In this document: positions 12,807-23,914 of the stretch, piece after piece | Position numbering within the stretch: position 1 is the first letter of the stretch | Layout of the letters: every line of letters begins with the position of its first letter | Assembly (NCBI RefSeq): GCF_002575655.3 | Contig: NC_053036.3 | Coordinates: forward strand, 159,378,627-159,442,626 | Reading direction: 5' to 3' | Source: Aegilops tauschii subsp. strangulata | Taxonomy: Eukaryota > Streptophyta > Magnoliopsida > Poales > Poaceae | DNA: 64,000 nt | Notes under the pieces: generated by a model | Seen by the model: the letters and a program-made list of their open reading frames with translations, nothing else | Database searches by the model: none | Told to the model about the DNA's origin: nothing | Program-made: the position numbers and the translations under genes

Positions 12807-13331
12807 TGTTGGGGATATTACCACTGGGCGTAAACCAACCAGGAGAGGCCGGGTTAACCCCGTAAGTAGATCATCTGTATCTAAAGTCCATGAAGACAGA
12901 CGGTGACGCTTCATGAAGGCCCAAGGCCCAAAGCCGGTTTAAGGCCTGTAGACATAAACCGGCATTGATATGTAAACTTGTGTTGTAAGATAGAAGTAGC
13001 AGAGACCGAGCCGGACACGATTATGAGTCAGCCTCAGGATTCTGTAAACCGGCGGGCGTCAACCCATGTATATAAGGGGACGACCCGGCGGCGGTTCAGG
13101 GACAACAGACAACAACTCAAGACCCAGGCAAAGCGTATTCGCTCCCTGGTCATCGAAACCCCATCAATTCCATCCAACTAGACGTAGGCTTTTACCTTCA
13201 TCGTAAGGGGCCGAACTAGTATAAACTCTCTTGCGTCCCTTGTCTGCTTTAACCCCTTTAAGCTAACCCGTAGCGATGGCTCCACGACTAAGTCCTTTCT
13301 CTAGGACAGCTGCCGTGACAAAACCACGACA
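12807..13331 (+). repeat. 3' LTR of copy 2 (LTR-B)
   Basis: The LTR is 525 bp, TGTTGGGGAT...CCACGACA, with a TATA box at 13069-13076 and the same leader motif as LTR-A. It is preceded by the same purine-rich 'ctggggcctaa' tract at 12796-12806 as in copy 1. Confidence 0.75.
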
Positions 13332-14477
13332 GTTCCGTCGCCGCTGGTTTGGGCGGTTGGAGCAGGAAGGTCAGAGACTGAAGAAGCACGATTGCCGTTA
13401 GATTGACATCTAACGGTCTGACGCTGGTAGAGTCGATTGTTGACTAAGTTTCTTTTTTTGAGAAACCTTATGTACGCATGAACTTAGTAGGCCCACAAGT
13501 CAGCCTCCAAATCTGTGGCAGACAACATAGAGCCCATTTGCTATTTTTTAATAATTTGCAGCCCATTTGCTAATTCTTAAGTAATTTATTACAGCCCATT
13601 TTCTGCCCAGGACCACGGTCAAAAAGTTCAACCTTATTTTGCATATTTCGGTGGAGTCCGAACTGTTGTAATCCCGAAATGATAATTTTAAAAAAATTAT
13701 TGATTTGCCAAAAAAATCGTTTTGTTTTTGTAAGCAAACAAGATGTGGGACAATTGAGTTGGTTTAAGGGAAAACCAGTGGAAAAAATCAGCGCTGGGAG
13801 GGAAAACAACAACAAAAATAAGGATGTAAATATGAAAAGGGAACTTTATGTATTTTAAATATAATGATACGTGTATATGAACTAGTAAAACTATAGGTAG
13901 AGATTAGAAAACGGAAGTAGGACATGGCATTTCAAGAGGAAAACAGAACTGGGCTGCGTGTTTGATTCAGTAAAAAAACTGCATGCGGATGTTGTAAGAC
14001 AAAATATAACTAACGCTGGCGGGCCAGAGGCCAGTAGATACATGCTGGATCTTTGTGCCCCGTTGTCGTCATGGGCTAGGCCTGTTAAAAACCAAACCAA
14101 GCCTGGGCAGTCTACAACCCAGTTGAAACTTGCTCGACCTGAAAAAACAATATACCTGCTCAATAAACGAGAGAATTCTGCAAGTACGGACTGATAACTG
14201 GGATGCAGCAGGTATATTGTTTTTTCATCGTGATAATAAGTGCATGCACTTATTTCAAAAAAAATGGAGAACTGGGAATTCGAACTGCAGGTGCTTATGC
14301 TACCCATCAAATAAAAATCAGGTGCCTAAAAATTCATTTCGAAACAAATGATTCAGCTTTATATCCACGTCGACCCTCGGCATGATGGTTGGAAGCAAAT
14401 GCCAAGTTCATACCGAAAGATCGTTAACAGCAATACCAACTTGCGGACGACAAGGTAGTACAAGTACCAATACCAAA
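13332..14477. other. Intergenic, no gene seen
   Basis: AT-rich sequence with homopolymer runs and no credible coding frame. It contains the perfect hairpin at 14141-14226. The block at 14265-14300 looks like a short anticodon-less tRNA-like or target-site motif, which I cannot assign. Confidence 0.4.
14141..14226. repeat. Perfect 20-bp hairpin with 46-nt loop
   Basis: Bases 14141-14160 and 14207-14226 are exact reverse complements over 20 bp. The arms are AT-rich with a poly-A/T outer end. No flanking TA or longer TIR was found, so it is not clearly a MITE. Confidence 0.85.
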
Positions 14478-15260
14478 CTAACTTATAATCTTTATAGTCC
14501 TGGCACTAGTGTTCGTCTGGTACAAAATCTTGCAGAAGACCAGCTCCTGCTCCTTCTCTTGCTCCAGGTCCCCGAGGTGGTACTGGTGCAACACCCAGTT
14601 GGTCCTCTACTGGTCGAAGTTCTTTTTTTATTCTTTTTTTATTTTTTTGTGGGAATGGTCGAAGTTCTTGTTGGTGTGCAGCACCATAACCTTTTTGCTG
14701 CCCGTCTGCCGGCCATTGACCATCACCGGCAAGGTATTGTCGGTCTTGTGCCACATCGTGTGCATGCCGCACTCCGACTGTATCTTGCAACGCGTCCACG
14801 TGCCCCGTTTGAACACCCTGGAATTGCGCTGGAAGAAATGCTTGCTTAGGCCACTTAGTGTGATACCTGCAGTATTGTCGAATACAGGTTTTAGTGTACG
14901 TAGTTGGCATTTTCATAACATCTTTTGCATGTTGCAGTCACTTGTTTCACTTTTTATTAACTATCAAATTGTAATTGTTTCACTAGGTCTGCGTCTAAAA
15001 AGAAAAATAGAGCTATAACCAAAGGAATATGATTGTGCAAGTAGACGGCCGATCGGTGTCTTACCTGGAAGTTTCTCAGGATGGGTGTAGCATCTGCCGT
15101 GCTCGCTGTCGATGATTGGTATGAACAAATCGATGAGAGGGTGAGATCTTGCGTTGTCAGCACTCACTTTGGCCTCAAGATGCTCGATCAGCTCCTGATC
15201 CGTGGGATCGAACTTGACGCCAGCCGGCAGCATCGGCCAATCCTTCTTGGAGTTGCATCG
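14478..15260 (-). pseudogene. NAC-domain protein fragment
   Basis: One exon ending at 15065 (CAG|GTAAG) encodes the NAC subdomain A-like segment [19 protein letters not shown] and a YTHPEKLPG end. A second exon (14844 to about 14478) encodes subdomain C/D-like sequence with WHKT, PVMVNGR and, after a break, an NWVLHQYHL segment. The break is a duplicated 12-mer 'gaacttcgacca' around A-rich sequence near 14617-14660 that adds stop codons. The normal first exon and the C-terminal activation region are absent. NAC proteins are plant transcription factors; this copy looks non-functional. Confidence 0.75.
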
Positions 15261-15494
15261 GTTAATTCCAGTTATATGGTACTCAATGTATGATCAAATC
15301 GACTGTTTAAAGTGAATGATGAAAGATTTCGACAGATAAGTGGTAGTACTCCACATCTGAAGTCCACAATACCCGAACACGCCACCGGGATTCTTGTGTC
15401 ACCTCACGCGCAGCGTGTTGTCACGTCAATTCAATGTGAAGACATGATGAATAATTTGACCGACGTATACTAGTACTGCTACTGTAATACTTAC

Positions 15495-15695
15495 TAGTCG
15501 TATTTAGTGTCACATTTTAACCATAGGTTTAACTCACAAAATGTCAATGCATGTCACCGAAAATTATTCCATTGAAACTACGTTCAAATACGAATAAAAT
15601 GATATAATTTTTTTCTGACATGCATTAACATTTAGTTAGTGAAATTTATGGTCAAAATTTGACACAAATTACGAAGGGGACCAGTAAACTAGGAG
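15495..15695. mobile_element. Stowaway-like MITE, degenerate
   Basis: The right end reads ...aggagggag (reverse complement CTCCCTCCT), and the interior contains inverted 'gacatgcattaacatttt' type arms (about 15548 and 15617) typical of small Triticeae Stowaways. The left end is decayed, so the limits are approximate. Confidence 0.4.
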
Positions 15696-15868
15696 GGAGG
15701 TACTAGTACGAGTAGCGCAATATACGGTATAGAGGACTAGTACAAATTTAGATATGGGGTAAGATGTTACAAGGCTGTGCGACAGACTTTGTAGGCTACA
15801 TAAGTAATACAAAATATAATTCCCATTGGACAACACTTTCACCAACAAGTACACATTTGAAGCCTAAT

Positions 15869-15869
<1 letters not shown>

Positions 15870-15922
<53 letters not shown>
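15870..15922. repeat. (TA)n microsatellite, left flank of TA-bounded element 1
   Basis: About 26 TA units, directly abutting the inverted terminus at 15923. Confidence 0.95.
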
Positions 15923-15924
<2 letters not shown>

Positions 15925-17794
15925 GCTATTCTGTTATGCGTAACAGAATATTATTCTGTTACCCTACATGAACTGATAATTCAAGCGGCTGAACTAATGA
16001 AATTCGAGCGCTTGAACTGATGCTTTCTGTTTCTGTTAAAAATCATCTTATTTAGTTCAATTTTTTTTGCAATTTTTTGTCGAAACGGGGCGTGTAATAT
16101 ATCTTAGGAAAGCTCTTGACATCAACATTACAATTTTATAATTTGCTTTTGCAAAAAAATATGGTTCAAGAGCAGTTTTGAAAAAACCGTTTTTTCCAAA
16201 ACCGAAAATGCAAATCGTATTTTGGACTTAATTTTCAAACGGTTTGTCGGAATTGAGCAAATGAGATGGCATTGGAAAGCTTGGGAAAATCCGCATCTTC
16301 CATATATCTACTTTTTTCAAATCATATATGATTTAAAAGTAATTTGAAAAATGGTGAAATTCTGGGGAAAAGTATTTTCCCTGTTTTTTGCAAATGTTTT
16401 GTCGGATTGACGCAAACGATTCGGTGTTGGAAAGCTATGGAAACCGCACAACTTTTGCGTATAGAAAGTTTTTTCTAATTCCTTATGGTTTAAATACGAA
16501 TTCAAATACGGTTAAAGTTGGTTTTGAACGTGATTTTGTTAAAAAGTTTATTGAAATGGTGCAAATAATATACCATTGAAAAACTACCGAAAATGCGAAA
16601 CTTAGTCATGTTAAACATTTTCTCAAATTCGCAATCGTTTAAGAGTAATTTTGAATACGGCAAGACGGATTCTGCTATTTTCCCGTCTGAAAAACAGAGT
16701 ACTCGTACTGATATATGTATGTGTTTGTACTGAGCTATTTTTTGTAGAGTAATTTTGGATTATTCTGAAAAAAGAGTACTTGTACTGATGTTTGCATGGG
16801 TTTGTACTAAGCATGTTTTCACTAACTAGACTTTGATCTGTTTTTGGGTAATATTTTTGCTCGTAAATTTTCAACGGTTTACTGTATCGTCGCCCCTGTA
16901 CTTGCATGGTTTGTATCATCGAACTGAATGATATTTTATTCAAAAAGAAAATGTTTTGTTTTGTTTCTTTTTTTTGAACTCAACATTTTTTGACAACAAT
17001 GTTCTGAACTTCTCTCATTTTACGACTTGTACTGAGGTACTTACTAAGTAGGATTTTCATGGGGTTTCTTTTTTTGCTTGAACTTTTACAATTTGAATTT
17101 CTGACATTTCTTTTATTCCGAACGGACCACCGTTTTTAACTCGTACTGAGGTACTTAATACACCCGAATTGGGGTGGCTGTCGCGTGTCTCGGCGAGGAA
17201 GAGGACGAAGCTCGGGGGCGAGGCTGGATTCGGCCGGCGGCTGGTCCGGTCGGTAGGATGCTGTGCAAGGCGGGGGTGACAGGCGCAGGGCGGTGGGGCT
17301 CGGAGTGGCGGCGCACGGCGGAGGGGCTCGGGGTGGCGGCGCGGGGCGGGGATGGCGGTGCGTGGCGGCGGAGGGAGGCTCGGATGGCGCGCGGCAGCCG
17401 CCGGAGGCGGGGACGGGCCGGCGAGCTCGTCGGAGGCGAGGCGCGTGGGGAGGATCCGGCACCCGTCGATGGGGAGGTGCGCGGGGAGGGACCGCGCCCG
17501 TCGGAGGGAAGGCGCGCGGGGAGGGGCCGGCGAGCCCGTCGGCGGGGAGGCGTGCGGAGGGCCGGCCGGCGGCAGCACGTGGGTCGGAGGAGCGACCCGT
17601 CCCTGCGCCGCGGGCTCCCTCGCTCCGGCGGCCGTCGTTGCTCTCTCGCCCGGGGCGGTTGCCTCCGGCGGTAGGAGGCGGGTTAGGTTAGGGTCAGGCC
17701 GGGGAGTTTCTGCCATGGCCTGCGCGTCGCGCCCTTATAGGGCCGAGGGGTAAAAAAATAATATTCCATTACTAGTAACAGAATAGTCCAGCCC
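15923..17794. mobile_element. TA-microsatellite-bounded element 1 (1.87 kb), unrecognised family
   Basis: The termini are inverted: GGGCtattctgtta at the left and a right end whose reverse complement is GGGCtggactattctgtta. Each end holds a subterminal palindrome built on ATTCTGTTA/TAACAGAAT. Between them lie about 150 bp diverged tandem units marked by 'ggaaagct' (16095, 16273, 16427, 16575), a zone with repeated 'tgtactgag' motifs (16700-17160), then a GC-rich island (17165-17745). No transposase is recognisable. TA tracts flank both sides. It shares architecture with the larger element at 17811-22945. Confidence 0.6.
17057..17716 (-). other. GC-rich open frame in element 1 (219 codons), coding status doubtful
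   Basis: A Pro/Ala/Arg-rich frame reads inward from the right end of the element. The matching plus strand also has several long frames, as expected from composition near 75-80% GC. It could be a captured grass 5' exon or CpG island. No domain is seen. Confidence 0.2.
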
Positions 17795-17810
17795 TATATA
17801 TATATATATA
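17795..17810. repeat. (TA)8 tract shared by the two TA-bounded elements
   Basis: This 16 bp tract is the only sequence between the inverted ends of element 1 and element 2. Confidence 0.9.
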
Positions 17811-18129
17811 CACATAAACACTATTCTAATCACGGGATCAGAATATTATTCTGATCACAACATGAACTTCATGAGTTACACGCCTGAACTTCCCTCTGTA
17901 GGAACCCGACCTTCGGGCTATCTTCTCAACCGTGGCTTCTACCGCGAGTTTTTCTGATCATTGGTGTTGTTTGTGATGTAAGTGTAATGTGGACACGGTT
18001 TTTAGCAACTAAATGCCCGTTTTAAATAGGAATATCGCTCATTGGCGTATTTGCTCTCGGGTCGTGATGAAACAAGCATGTGTTGCAATTTTACTGCCTG
18101 GGCTGTTCGACCTGAACTTCCCCCTGTGC

Positions 18130-19110
18130 TAGGTTGAACTCCAGCCAACATTGCCCAAATGGGGCTTGCGATATACCGTTGGAAAGCTATGGACACCAGT
18201 ATCATGACCCAAGTTAATTTTTTTGCAAAACGTAAGCGGTTTAAGAGCTGTTTTGAAAACCCTTTTTCTTCATACAAAAAACGTGAATCGTATTTTCGAT
18301 CGTATTTCTAAACCATTTGTCGAAATGAGGCAAATAATATGGCGTTGGAAACCTACTGCAAAACCGCTTCTTCCACATGTGGAAAGTTTTCTCTATTTCC
18401 CTATGGTTAAAGAGGAATCTGGAAAATCGTATATTTTTACAAACCGAACAGCCGAGTTCATATTTTCGATGTCATTTTTAAACGGCTTATCCAATTGAGA
18501 CAAATGATATGGCGTTGGAAAGCTTATGAAAATGTGCTACTCTTTGATGTTTAAAGTTTTTTCTAATTCGGAACAGTTTAAAAGTAATTTAGAAAACGGT
18601 CGAAGTTGCACCGAGTTTGTATTTTCGAGCTAATTTTTTAACCGTATGTCCGAATGCAGCAAATGATATGGCATTGGAAAGCTTGAGTCAATGTGAAACT
18701 TTTTGGTATATACTGTTTCTCCCAATTCCTTACTGTTTTAAGTCAATTTTGAAAATGGCTAAAAATGTGTTTTTGCCGTAATTTCTACAAACTTTACCGG
18801 AATGGGGAAAATAATATACCATTGAAAAGCTACGGAAAATGCGAAACTTTTCCATGTTGATGGTTTTCTCTGATTCCTAGCTGTTTTCAAGTAATTTCGA
18901 AAACGGCGAGATCATTTGTTCTGCCTTTATCGCGAAACAGATTCTTCGAAAATGCACCGCGTGAAGAACTTGAACTTCTCGGCATGCCTACCTGAACTTC
19001 ACTCTGTTTTTCACGTGGTTTTTTTTGCCCGTAGATCTCCATCCACTCACCGGAACACTCACCGGAATTGAGCAAGTGATATACCGGTGGAAAGCTGCTG
19101 TAAACATGCA
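18130..19110. repeat. Diverged ~165 bp tandem repeats
   Basis: The phrase 'g(t)ttggaaagct' recurs at about 18179, 18345, 18515, 18674, 18822 and 19087, each preceded by 'caaatgatat' and followed by 'gaaaatg' and 'ttttctaattcc'-like text. The units are degenerate, perhaps 60-75% identical. The same units occur in element 1 at 16080-16660. Confidence 0.7.
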
Positions 19111-19489
19111 ACTTTCCCGTGTTGGTCATTTTTTCATACTCGCGACGATTTTAAAAGTTTTTCATCTGAAATTCATCCATTGTAGTAGTTGAACTTCGTG
19201 TTGTTTTCAGTTGAACTTCTGTGACGTATTTTTCTTTGAAATTTTCTCATCCATCGTCAGTGTTACACAAATGATATTCCTTTTGTACAAATCTCTCTCA
19301 CAATAATTTTTTTACCTTTCTTCGACGAAGGACTTGAACTTATAACAACAAAACTTTTAGTCTTTGCTTTTTTATTCTTTTTAGTACAAAATGCACACCG
19401 TGTAGTACATGAACTTCTGGCAGTTATCAACCTGAACCTCTCTCGGTTACGTGAAAATATTTGAGCTTTTTATGAATTTTTAATCTGAT

Positions 19490-19810
19490 TTTTCTTAATC
19501 CTTTTTTATGAATTTTGAAGCGCTCTATTTTTAATAGTTGAACTTCTTGTTATTTTATTTTTGAACTTGTTGTTTCCATTCTTTATTAACGAGGAAAATC
19601 TGAGTTTTCTATAATCATCGAACTTCTCCATCTTTTTAATATGGACTTCCTGGTTTTATTTCCTAATCTTTTTTTAAGAAATTTTGAAGCGCTCTATTAT
19701 TAAAAGTTGAACTTCTTGTTTTCTAATTTTTTAACTTCTTGTTTTCATTCTTTAATAACGAGGAAAATCTGAGTTTTCTATAATCATCGAACTTCTCCAT
19801 CTTTTTCTTC
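19490..19810. repeat. 169 bp tandem duplication in element 2
   Basis: 'gaagcgctctatt' occurs at 19517 and 19686, with matching sequence up to 'catcgaacttctccatc' at about 19618 and 19786. Identity is high, near 90% by eye. Confidence 0.75.
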
Positions 19811-22015
19811 AGTACGTGGTACATGTGAACTTATGAATTTCTGAAACACGAACTTCGCATGCTATTGAATTTTAAGAAACTTACACACAACAATACACAT
19901 ACACTTTGTGTGCTACATGCATTTACACAGAAATGAATGAACAGATCTGAAAGAGCATAAAGTTCTCATGTAGAGTCCAAAAAATAGAGTGAAATTTTTT
20001 CCACAAGAAATGTTGAACATTTTGGTAGGCAAACCTGTACAATTTTTCAATTGGTTTGCACGTTGAACAGCGTCATTGTTACAAACTGAACTTCTCTTTT
20101 CTTTTCTTCTAATAAAAACAAACACTATAAATTATAATCTTTGTTATTTTAATCTCAACTTCTTAGTGCGGATCCATGTCGGCAGTGCGCGGTTGGCCAG
20201 ATTCGTGGAGGAGTAGGGGCTCCGACCGATGTAGCTGACAACAACTGCACCACTGGCATTTTTCTTCTACAAACTTCTAGCATTCTCATATTAATTGAAC
20301 CTCTAAAATTATACTTATTGAACTTCATGTGGTTTTTGTACAAAACTCGCTAGCATTTTTTGTTTTGTTGAATTCCATTTTGCTTTCCAAGGCTTTTTTC
20401 AACATAAAAAACTTTATTTGTTTTCAATGAATTTTTGGATTACAACAAGCACCCATGGAGCATGCGCATTTTGCACAACCACTTTTGAATGAAGTGCTAT
20501 TTTTTGTGCACTTTTAAAGTACATATAACATGATGCCAAACTGCAGAAAATACCAAATCCAAACTGCTCCCGCATATATTAGCGAGCTGAACCTCAAGCA
20601 TGGAACCTCAAGTACGGACAAACATCAAGACCAATAGTCAGGAACCTAAAGCATTATACCACTACTGAAGCTATACGGCCAACTAGCAATTTGCAAAACA
20701 AAACAAAGGGAACGGCCAGGTGCTCTATCAAAGGGAACAATTTTTTCTTTGAAACCACCTCTAATTTGCTGCAAGTCTACAACAATCACAAAACACAACA
20801 TTTGAACCTACTGCTGTTTTTTCTTCTTCTCCAATATACATTGAACTGCTGAGGTGCCATAGTTGAACGATTGAGGCGCTGTGGCGCCTGCTGTAGGTGG
20901 TGGACCTAAGTGGCAGTGGCGCGCGACCAGGTGCAGGTCGAGACCTCCCCCATCTACAGATGGAGCCACTCTAACGCAGCAGCGGCAAGATGATAGGTAG
21001 GTCTTTCCAAAAACAAAAGTGAGAGAGACATTGTTTGATCCTTAGGCATTACACCGAACAGCTGTGGAGCGCCATCTTTGGCCACTGAAAAACAAAACCC
21101 AACAAAGATCAGGCATGGACACTTCGCTGTAGCACATGGTACATCGGTGTGAAAATTATGAGCTTGTGGATCATTTTACCCGTGGATCTTGAGGGGTTGC
21201 GGTACAGTTGGAATTTCGTCCGTCTGCAACTATGGCCGGTGAACTTCGTGTGGCGGCGCAGTTGACCTGCGGGAGCATGGTGGGGGAGACCGAAAATGGA
21301 TCCCTAAATGTGGTGGTATGCCTAAACACCCTTTCTACACACAAAAATAAAAAAATAAAATGTGTGCCACGTGAGAGATGTGGCCTTCTCTGCACCACAT
21401 GTTGCATTTCTATCTTGTCAAGCTCTGTCTACTGAGCTATGTGCTCTCGACCAAAGGTAGCATGGCAGGAGAAACTAGTACTTGCTTCATCAGAACAAAA
21501 AAAAGAGCTAAGCACAAAAATGCTTCAGTTGTAGCACGCATAATAGCAAACACATAGAGTGCACCCGGTTCACATTCAGAATACATAAAGATTGGCTTTC
21601 TGGCTAAGCATCTCTACTTCCAATTTTAAGAGTAACAAAAAACATGGGTGTGCCAAACTGAGATAAGAGAGACTGAGAGGGTAGCATCAGCACATGAGAC
21701 TGTGGAGAGAAAGAAAGAGCTTCAGCCACACATCGACACATGCCCAAAAGCTACGTGTGTAGTGAGTCGAAGTAGGAGCTCACTGTTGGCTTTGAGCTAG
21801 CTGGCTACAGGAGTTGAACGGCGTGGAGGGGCTGCGTCGAACTGCTGCATCTCCCGCCGGCTCGAGCCACCTCCGTGTGACACCCTTGCAGCCTAGACAG
21901 TTAAGTTATGTGCAGTTCAATCAGTCGAGATGGTAAAGTTCAGTTAACAAAACTGCGGAAACAAGAGAAGAAATGCATCAGTTTTGTACAGAAGAAACAC
22001 AAAATCCGGCAACCA

Positions 22016-22909
22016 CTAGTCGAGGTCGGTGACATCCGCTGCGGGGAATGAGATTGCGTGGCTAGTGGGAGCTCGGGTGTGAGTAGCCTCGAAGCAAACA
22101 CTAGCAACCGAGTAGATCCAAACAGAGCAGCAGGGGCGAGCTTGATTCCTCGTCCAAAAATGGCCAAGTTCTGGGAGCGAGCCCCATGGACGCACATGAG
22201 GTAGAGAAGAGCTTGACCGAGGTGATGCACCGGCGACCGATCTGGCGACAACAGAGAATATCCAATGACGGCATGTCGAATCCGTCCATCCGCTGCTATG
22301 ACATTTGAACTTCGGGCAGCGGCGGGGGAGGCCTGCATGGCACGGGCGAGGCAAGAAGCTAGGGGCACATGCCCAGATCCAGGTGCGGTTGGCGACCGCC
22401 CTGTTCCCCGGCGGCGGCGGGGTGGAGGCGATGTGGAGGCGGGTGGCAGGAAGAAGGCAGGGCGCGACGGCGGTGCCCATGGTGGCCGAATGTTTCGGTG
22501 GCGGTAGCGTGCTGGGAGCGGGGTGAAGGCTGTGACCTTCGTTGAGGTGGCGTCGGAGCTCGTCGGGAAGCAGGGATCCGGTCGGCGGCGGGGCTGTTGG
22601 AGGTGGGGCTACGACGGGAACTTGGTGGAGGCGGAGCGGCGCATCGAGGGGAGGTGGTGAGAAGCCGGGACGGCGGCGCGTCGGATGGAGGTGGTGGGAT
22701 GGTGCCGCGGCGGTGGTCAGAAGCTGGGCCGGCGGCGCGGCGGTTGTGGCGGGGGTCGAGACCTCGACGACGTTGGACGGGGGGGAGGTTGGGGACCGAG
22801 GAAGTGGTGGACGAGCAGGCGTGGGCGTGGACTTTTGTGTTTTTTCTCTCTGCGGGTTTGGAAGTTCGGGAGGTCCCTGTCGGGCCCTATATAGGGCCTC
22901 GTGATCCAA
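22016..22909 (-). other. GC-rich open frame in element 2 (297 codons), coding status doubtful
   Basis: A Pro/Ser/Ala-rich frame with no recognised domain, reading inward from the right end exactly as the frame in element 1 does. Several overlapping frames exist on the opposite strand. It could be a captured first exon. Confidence 0.2.
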
Positions 22910-22942
22910 AAAGTTATTCTAATCCCAGGATTAGAATAGTGC

Positions 22943-22945
<3 letters not shown>

Positions 22946-22996
<51 letters not shown>
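22946..22996. repeat. (TA)n microsatellite, right flank of element 2
   Basis: About 25 TA units abut the inverted end at 22945. The sequence beyond (22997-23174) is the 3' flank of the DUF295 gene. Confidence 0.95.
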
Positions 22997-22999
<3 letters not shown>

Positions 23000-23174
23000 T
23001 TCTACACAGCATCTCCATCATCATTATCAGTACATCCTACGCAGGTGAGTTAGGATGCACTTGATCCCAGAAAGGTATATATCCTTCAAACCAGAGGAGT
23101 GCTTCAAACTAACAACAGTACATAATATCTAACAAAAGAGGGTCATGCTACAGCAGCAGGATACATGGCTCAGT

Positions 23175-23743
23175 CTAGATATCAGTATGAATCAAGTTGT
23201 GCATATTTGCCGTTGGCATGAACCACATCGCCGCATGTCGGGTTTGCAAAAGCCATCCATCGCATCGAAGCTTGATGCCTTTCACACACTGAAGATTATC
23301 TGGCAACAAGCTGTGTCGACGAATCTCTGGATATGGTGATTCATGAAACCCATGGTATGATGTGTAAACACAGTTCCCCCTGGCGAATGGAAGTTGCATA
23401 GCACGGTAATCATCGCCGGTGATATGATCGATCATTGGTTGGATGATCGGATAATTGAGCCCGAGGAACATGGAGTGGTTGCCGAGGCTGTAAACCCGCC
23501 CCCAGTTGAATACGCCTGGCCCAATGGAGCTGGGATCTTTCTCGAACACGAAGCAGCCATAGCCATCAATGTCACAAACGCCCCAGGCATTGTACTGCAT
23601 GTGGTTTGATGAAATGGTTTGGTCAATTTGGTACGTGCAAATGAGCATCAAATGACAGCCGTCAGCTGAACGAGCGATAAACCACCACCCATCGGCTGGT
23701 ATGATTCCAGGTCCTGCAATCATGAAGGCCAGCGCATTTGCGT
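23175..23743 (-). pseudogene. DUF295 gene 1, exon 2 (C-terminal domain)
   Basis: An open frame of 189 codons follows an AG acceptor at 23745-23744. It contains the family's GRVYSLGNHSMFLG and ARGNCVYTSYHGF-like C-terminal segments and ends at 23175. Joined to exon 1 at 24640, the split codon is TAC (Tyr). Nothing in this exon itself is broken. Confidence 0.8.
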
Positions 23744-23914
23744 CTGCTACAACAATTCAAAGGAGACCAAAAGGACAAAAATAAACAATCATGTTCAGAG
23801 TATGTGTGGAATTAAGATTATTATAACAGTGCCACATATCATAGACAGAGAATTGCAATGCCGTGGTCATAATCATACCCCAAGTTAAAAAAAATAAGCC
23901 AATGGCTTTCATAT

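Larger units (their letters stand above)
10130..13331 (+). mobile_element. LTR retrotransposon copy 2 (3' part), host of copy 1
   Basis: This has the same order as copy 1: antisense gene (11826-10130), its promoter region (11827-12546), then a 3' LTR (12807-13331). The left limit is the insertion of copy 1 into exon 4 of the antisense gene. The gene here has three nonsense codons, so this copy is the older or more decayed. A 31 bp tandem repeat (unit containing 'gatctatgtggttt') lies at about 12187-12247. Confidence 0.7.
17811..22945. mobile_element. TA-microsatellite-bounded element 2 (5.1 kb), unrecognised family
   Basis: The left end contains CACTATTCTAATC and the right end reads back as GTGGCACTATTCTAATCC. 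Each has a subterminal palindrome (ATTCTAATC...GATCAGAAT at left, TTCTAATCccagGATTAGAA at right). The interior has six or more ~165 bp units marked by 'ttggaaagct' (18179-19089), a long AT-rich zone with the strand-biased heptamer GAACTTC, and a GC-rich island with open frames on both strands at about 22020-22910. No transposase is recognisable. (TA)n tracts flank both sides. It looks like a larger relative of element 1. Confidence 0.6.

Noticed and set aside
9613..13331. Reading LTR-A and LTR-B as the two LTRs of one short element
   Set aside because: They differ by about a quarter of their bases, there is no primer site after LTR-A, and copy 2's exon 4 is cut exactly at LTR-A, which indicates nesting.
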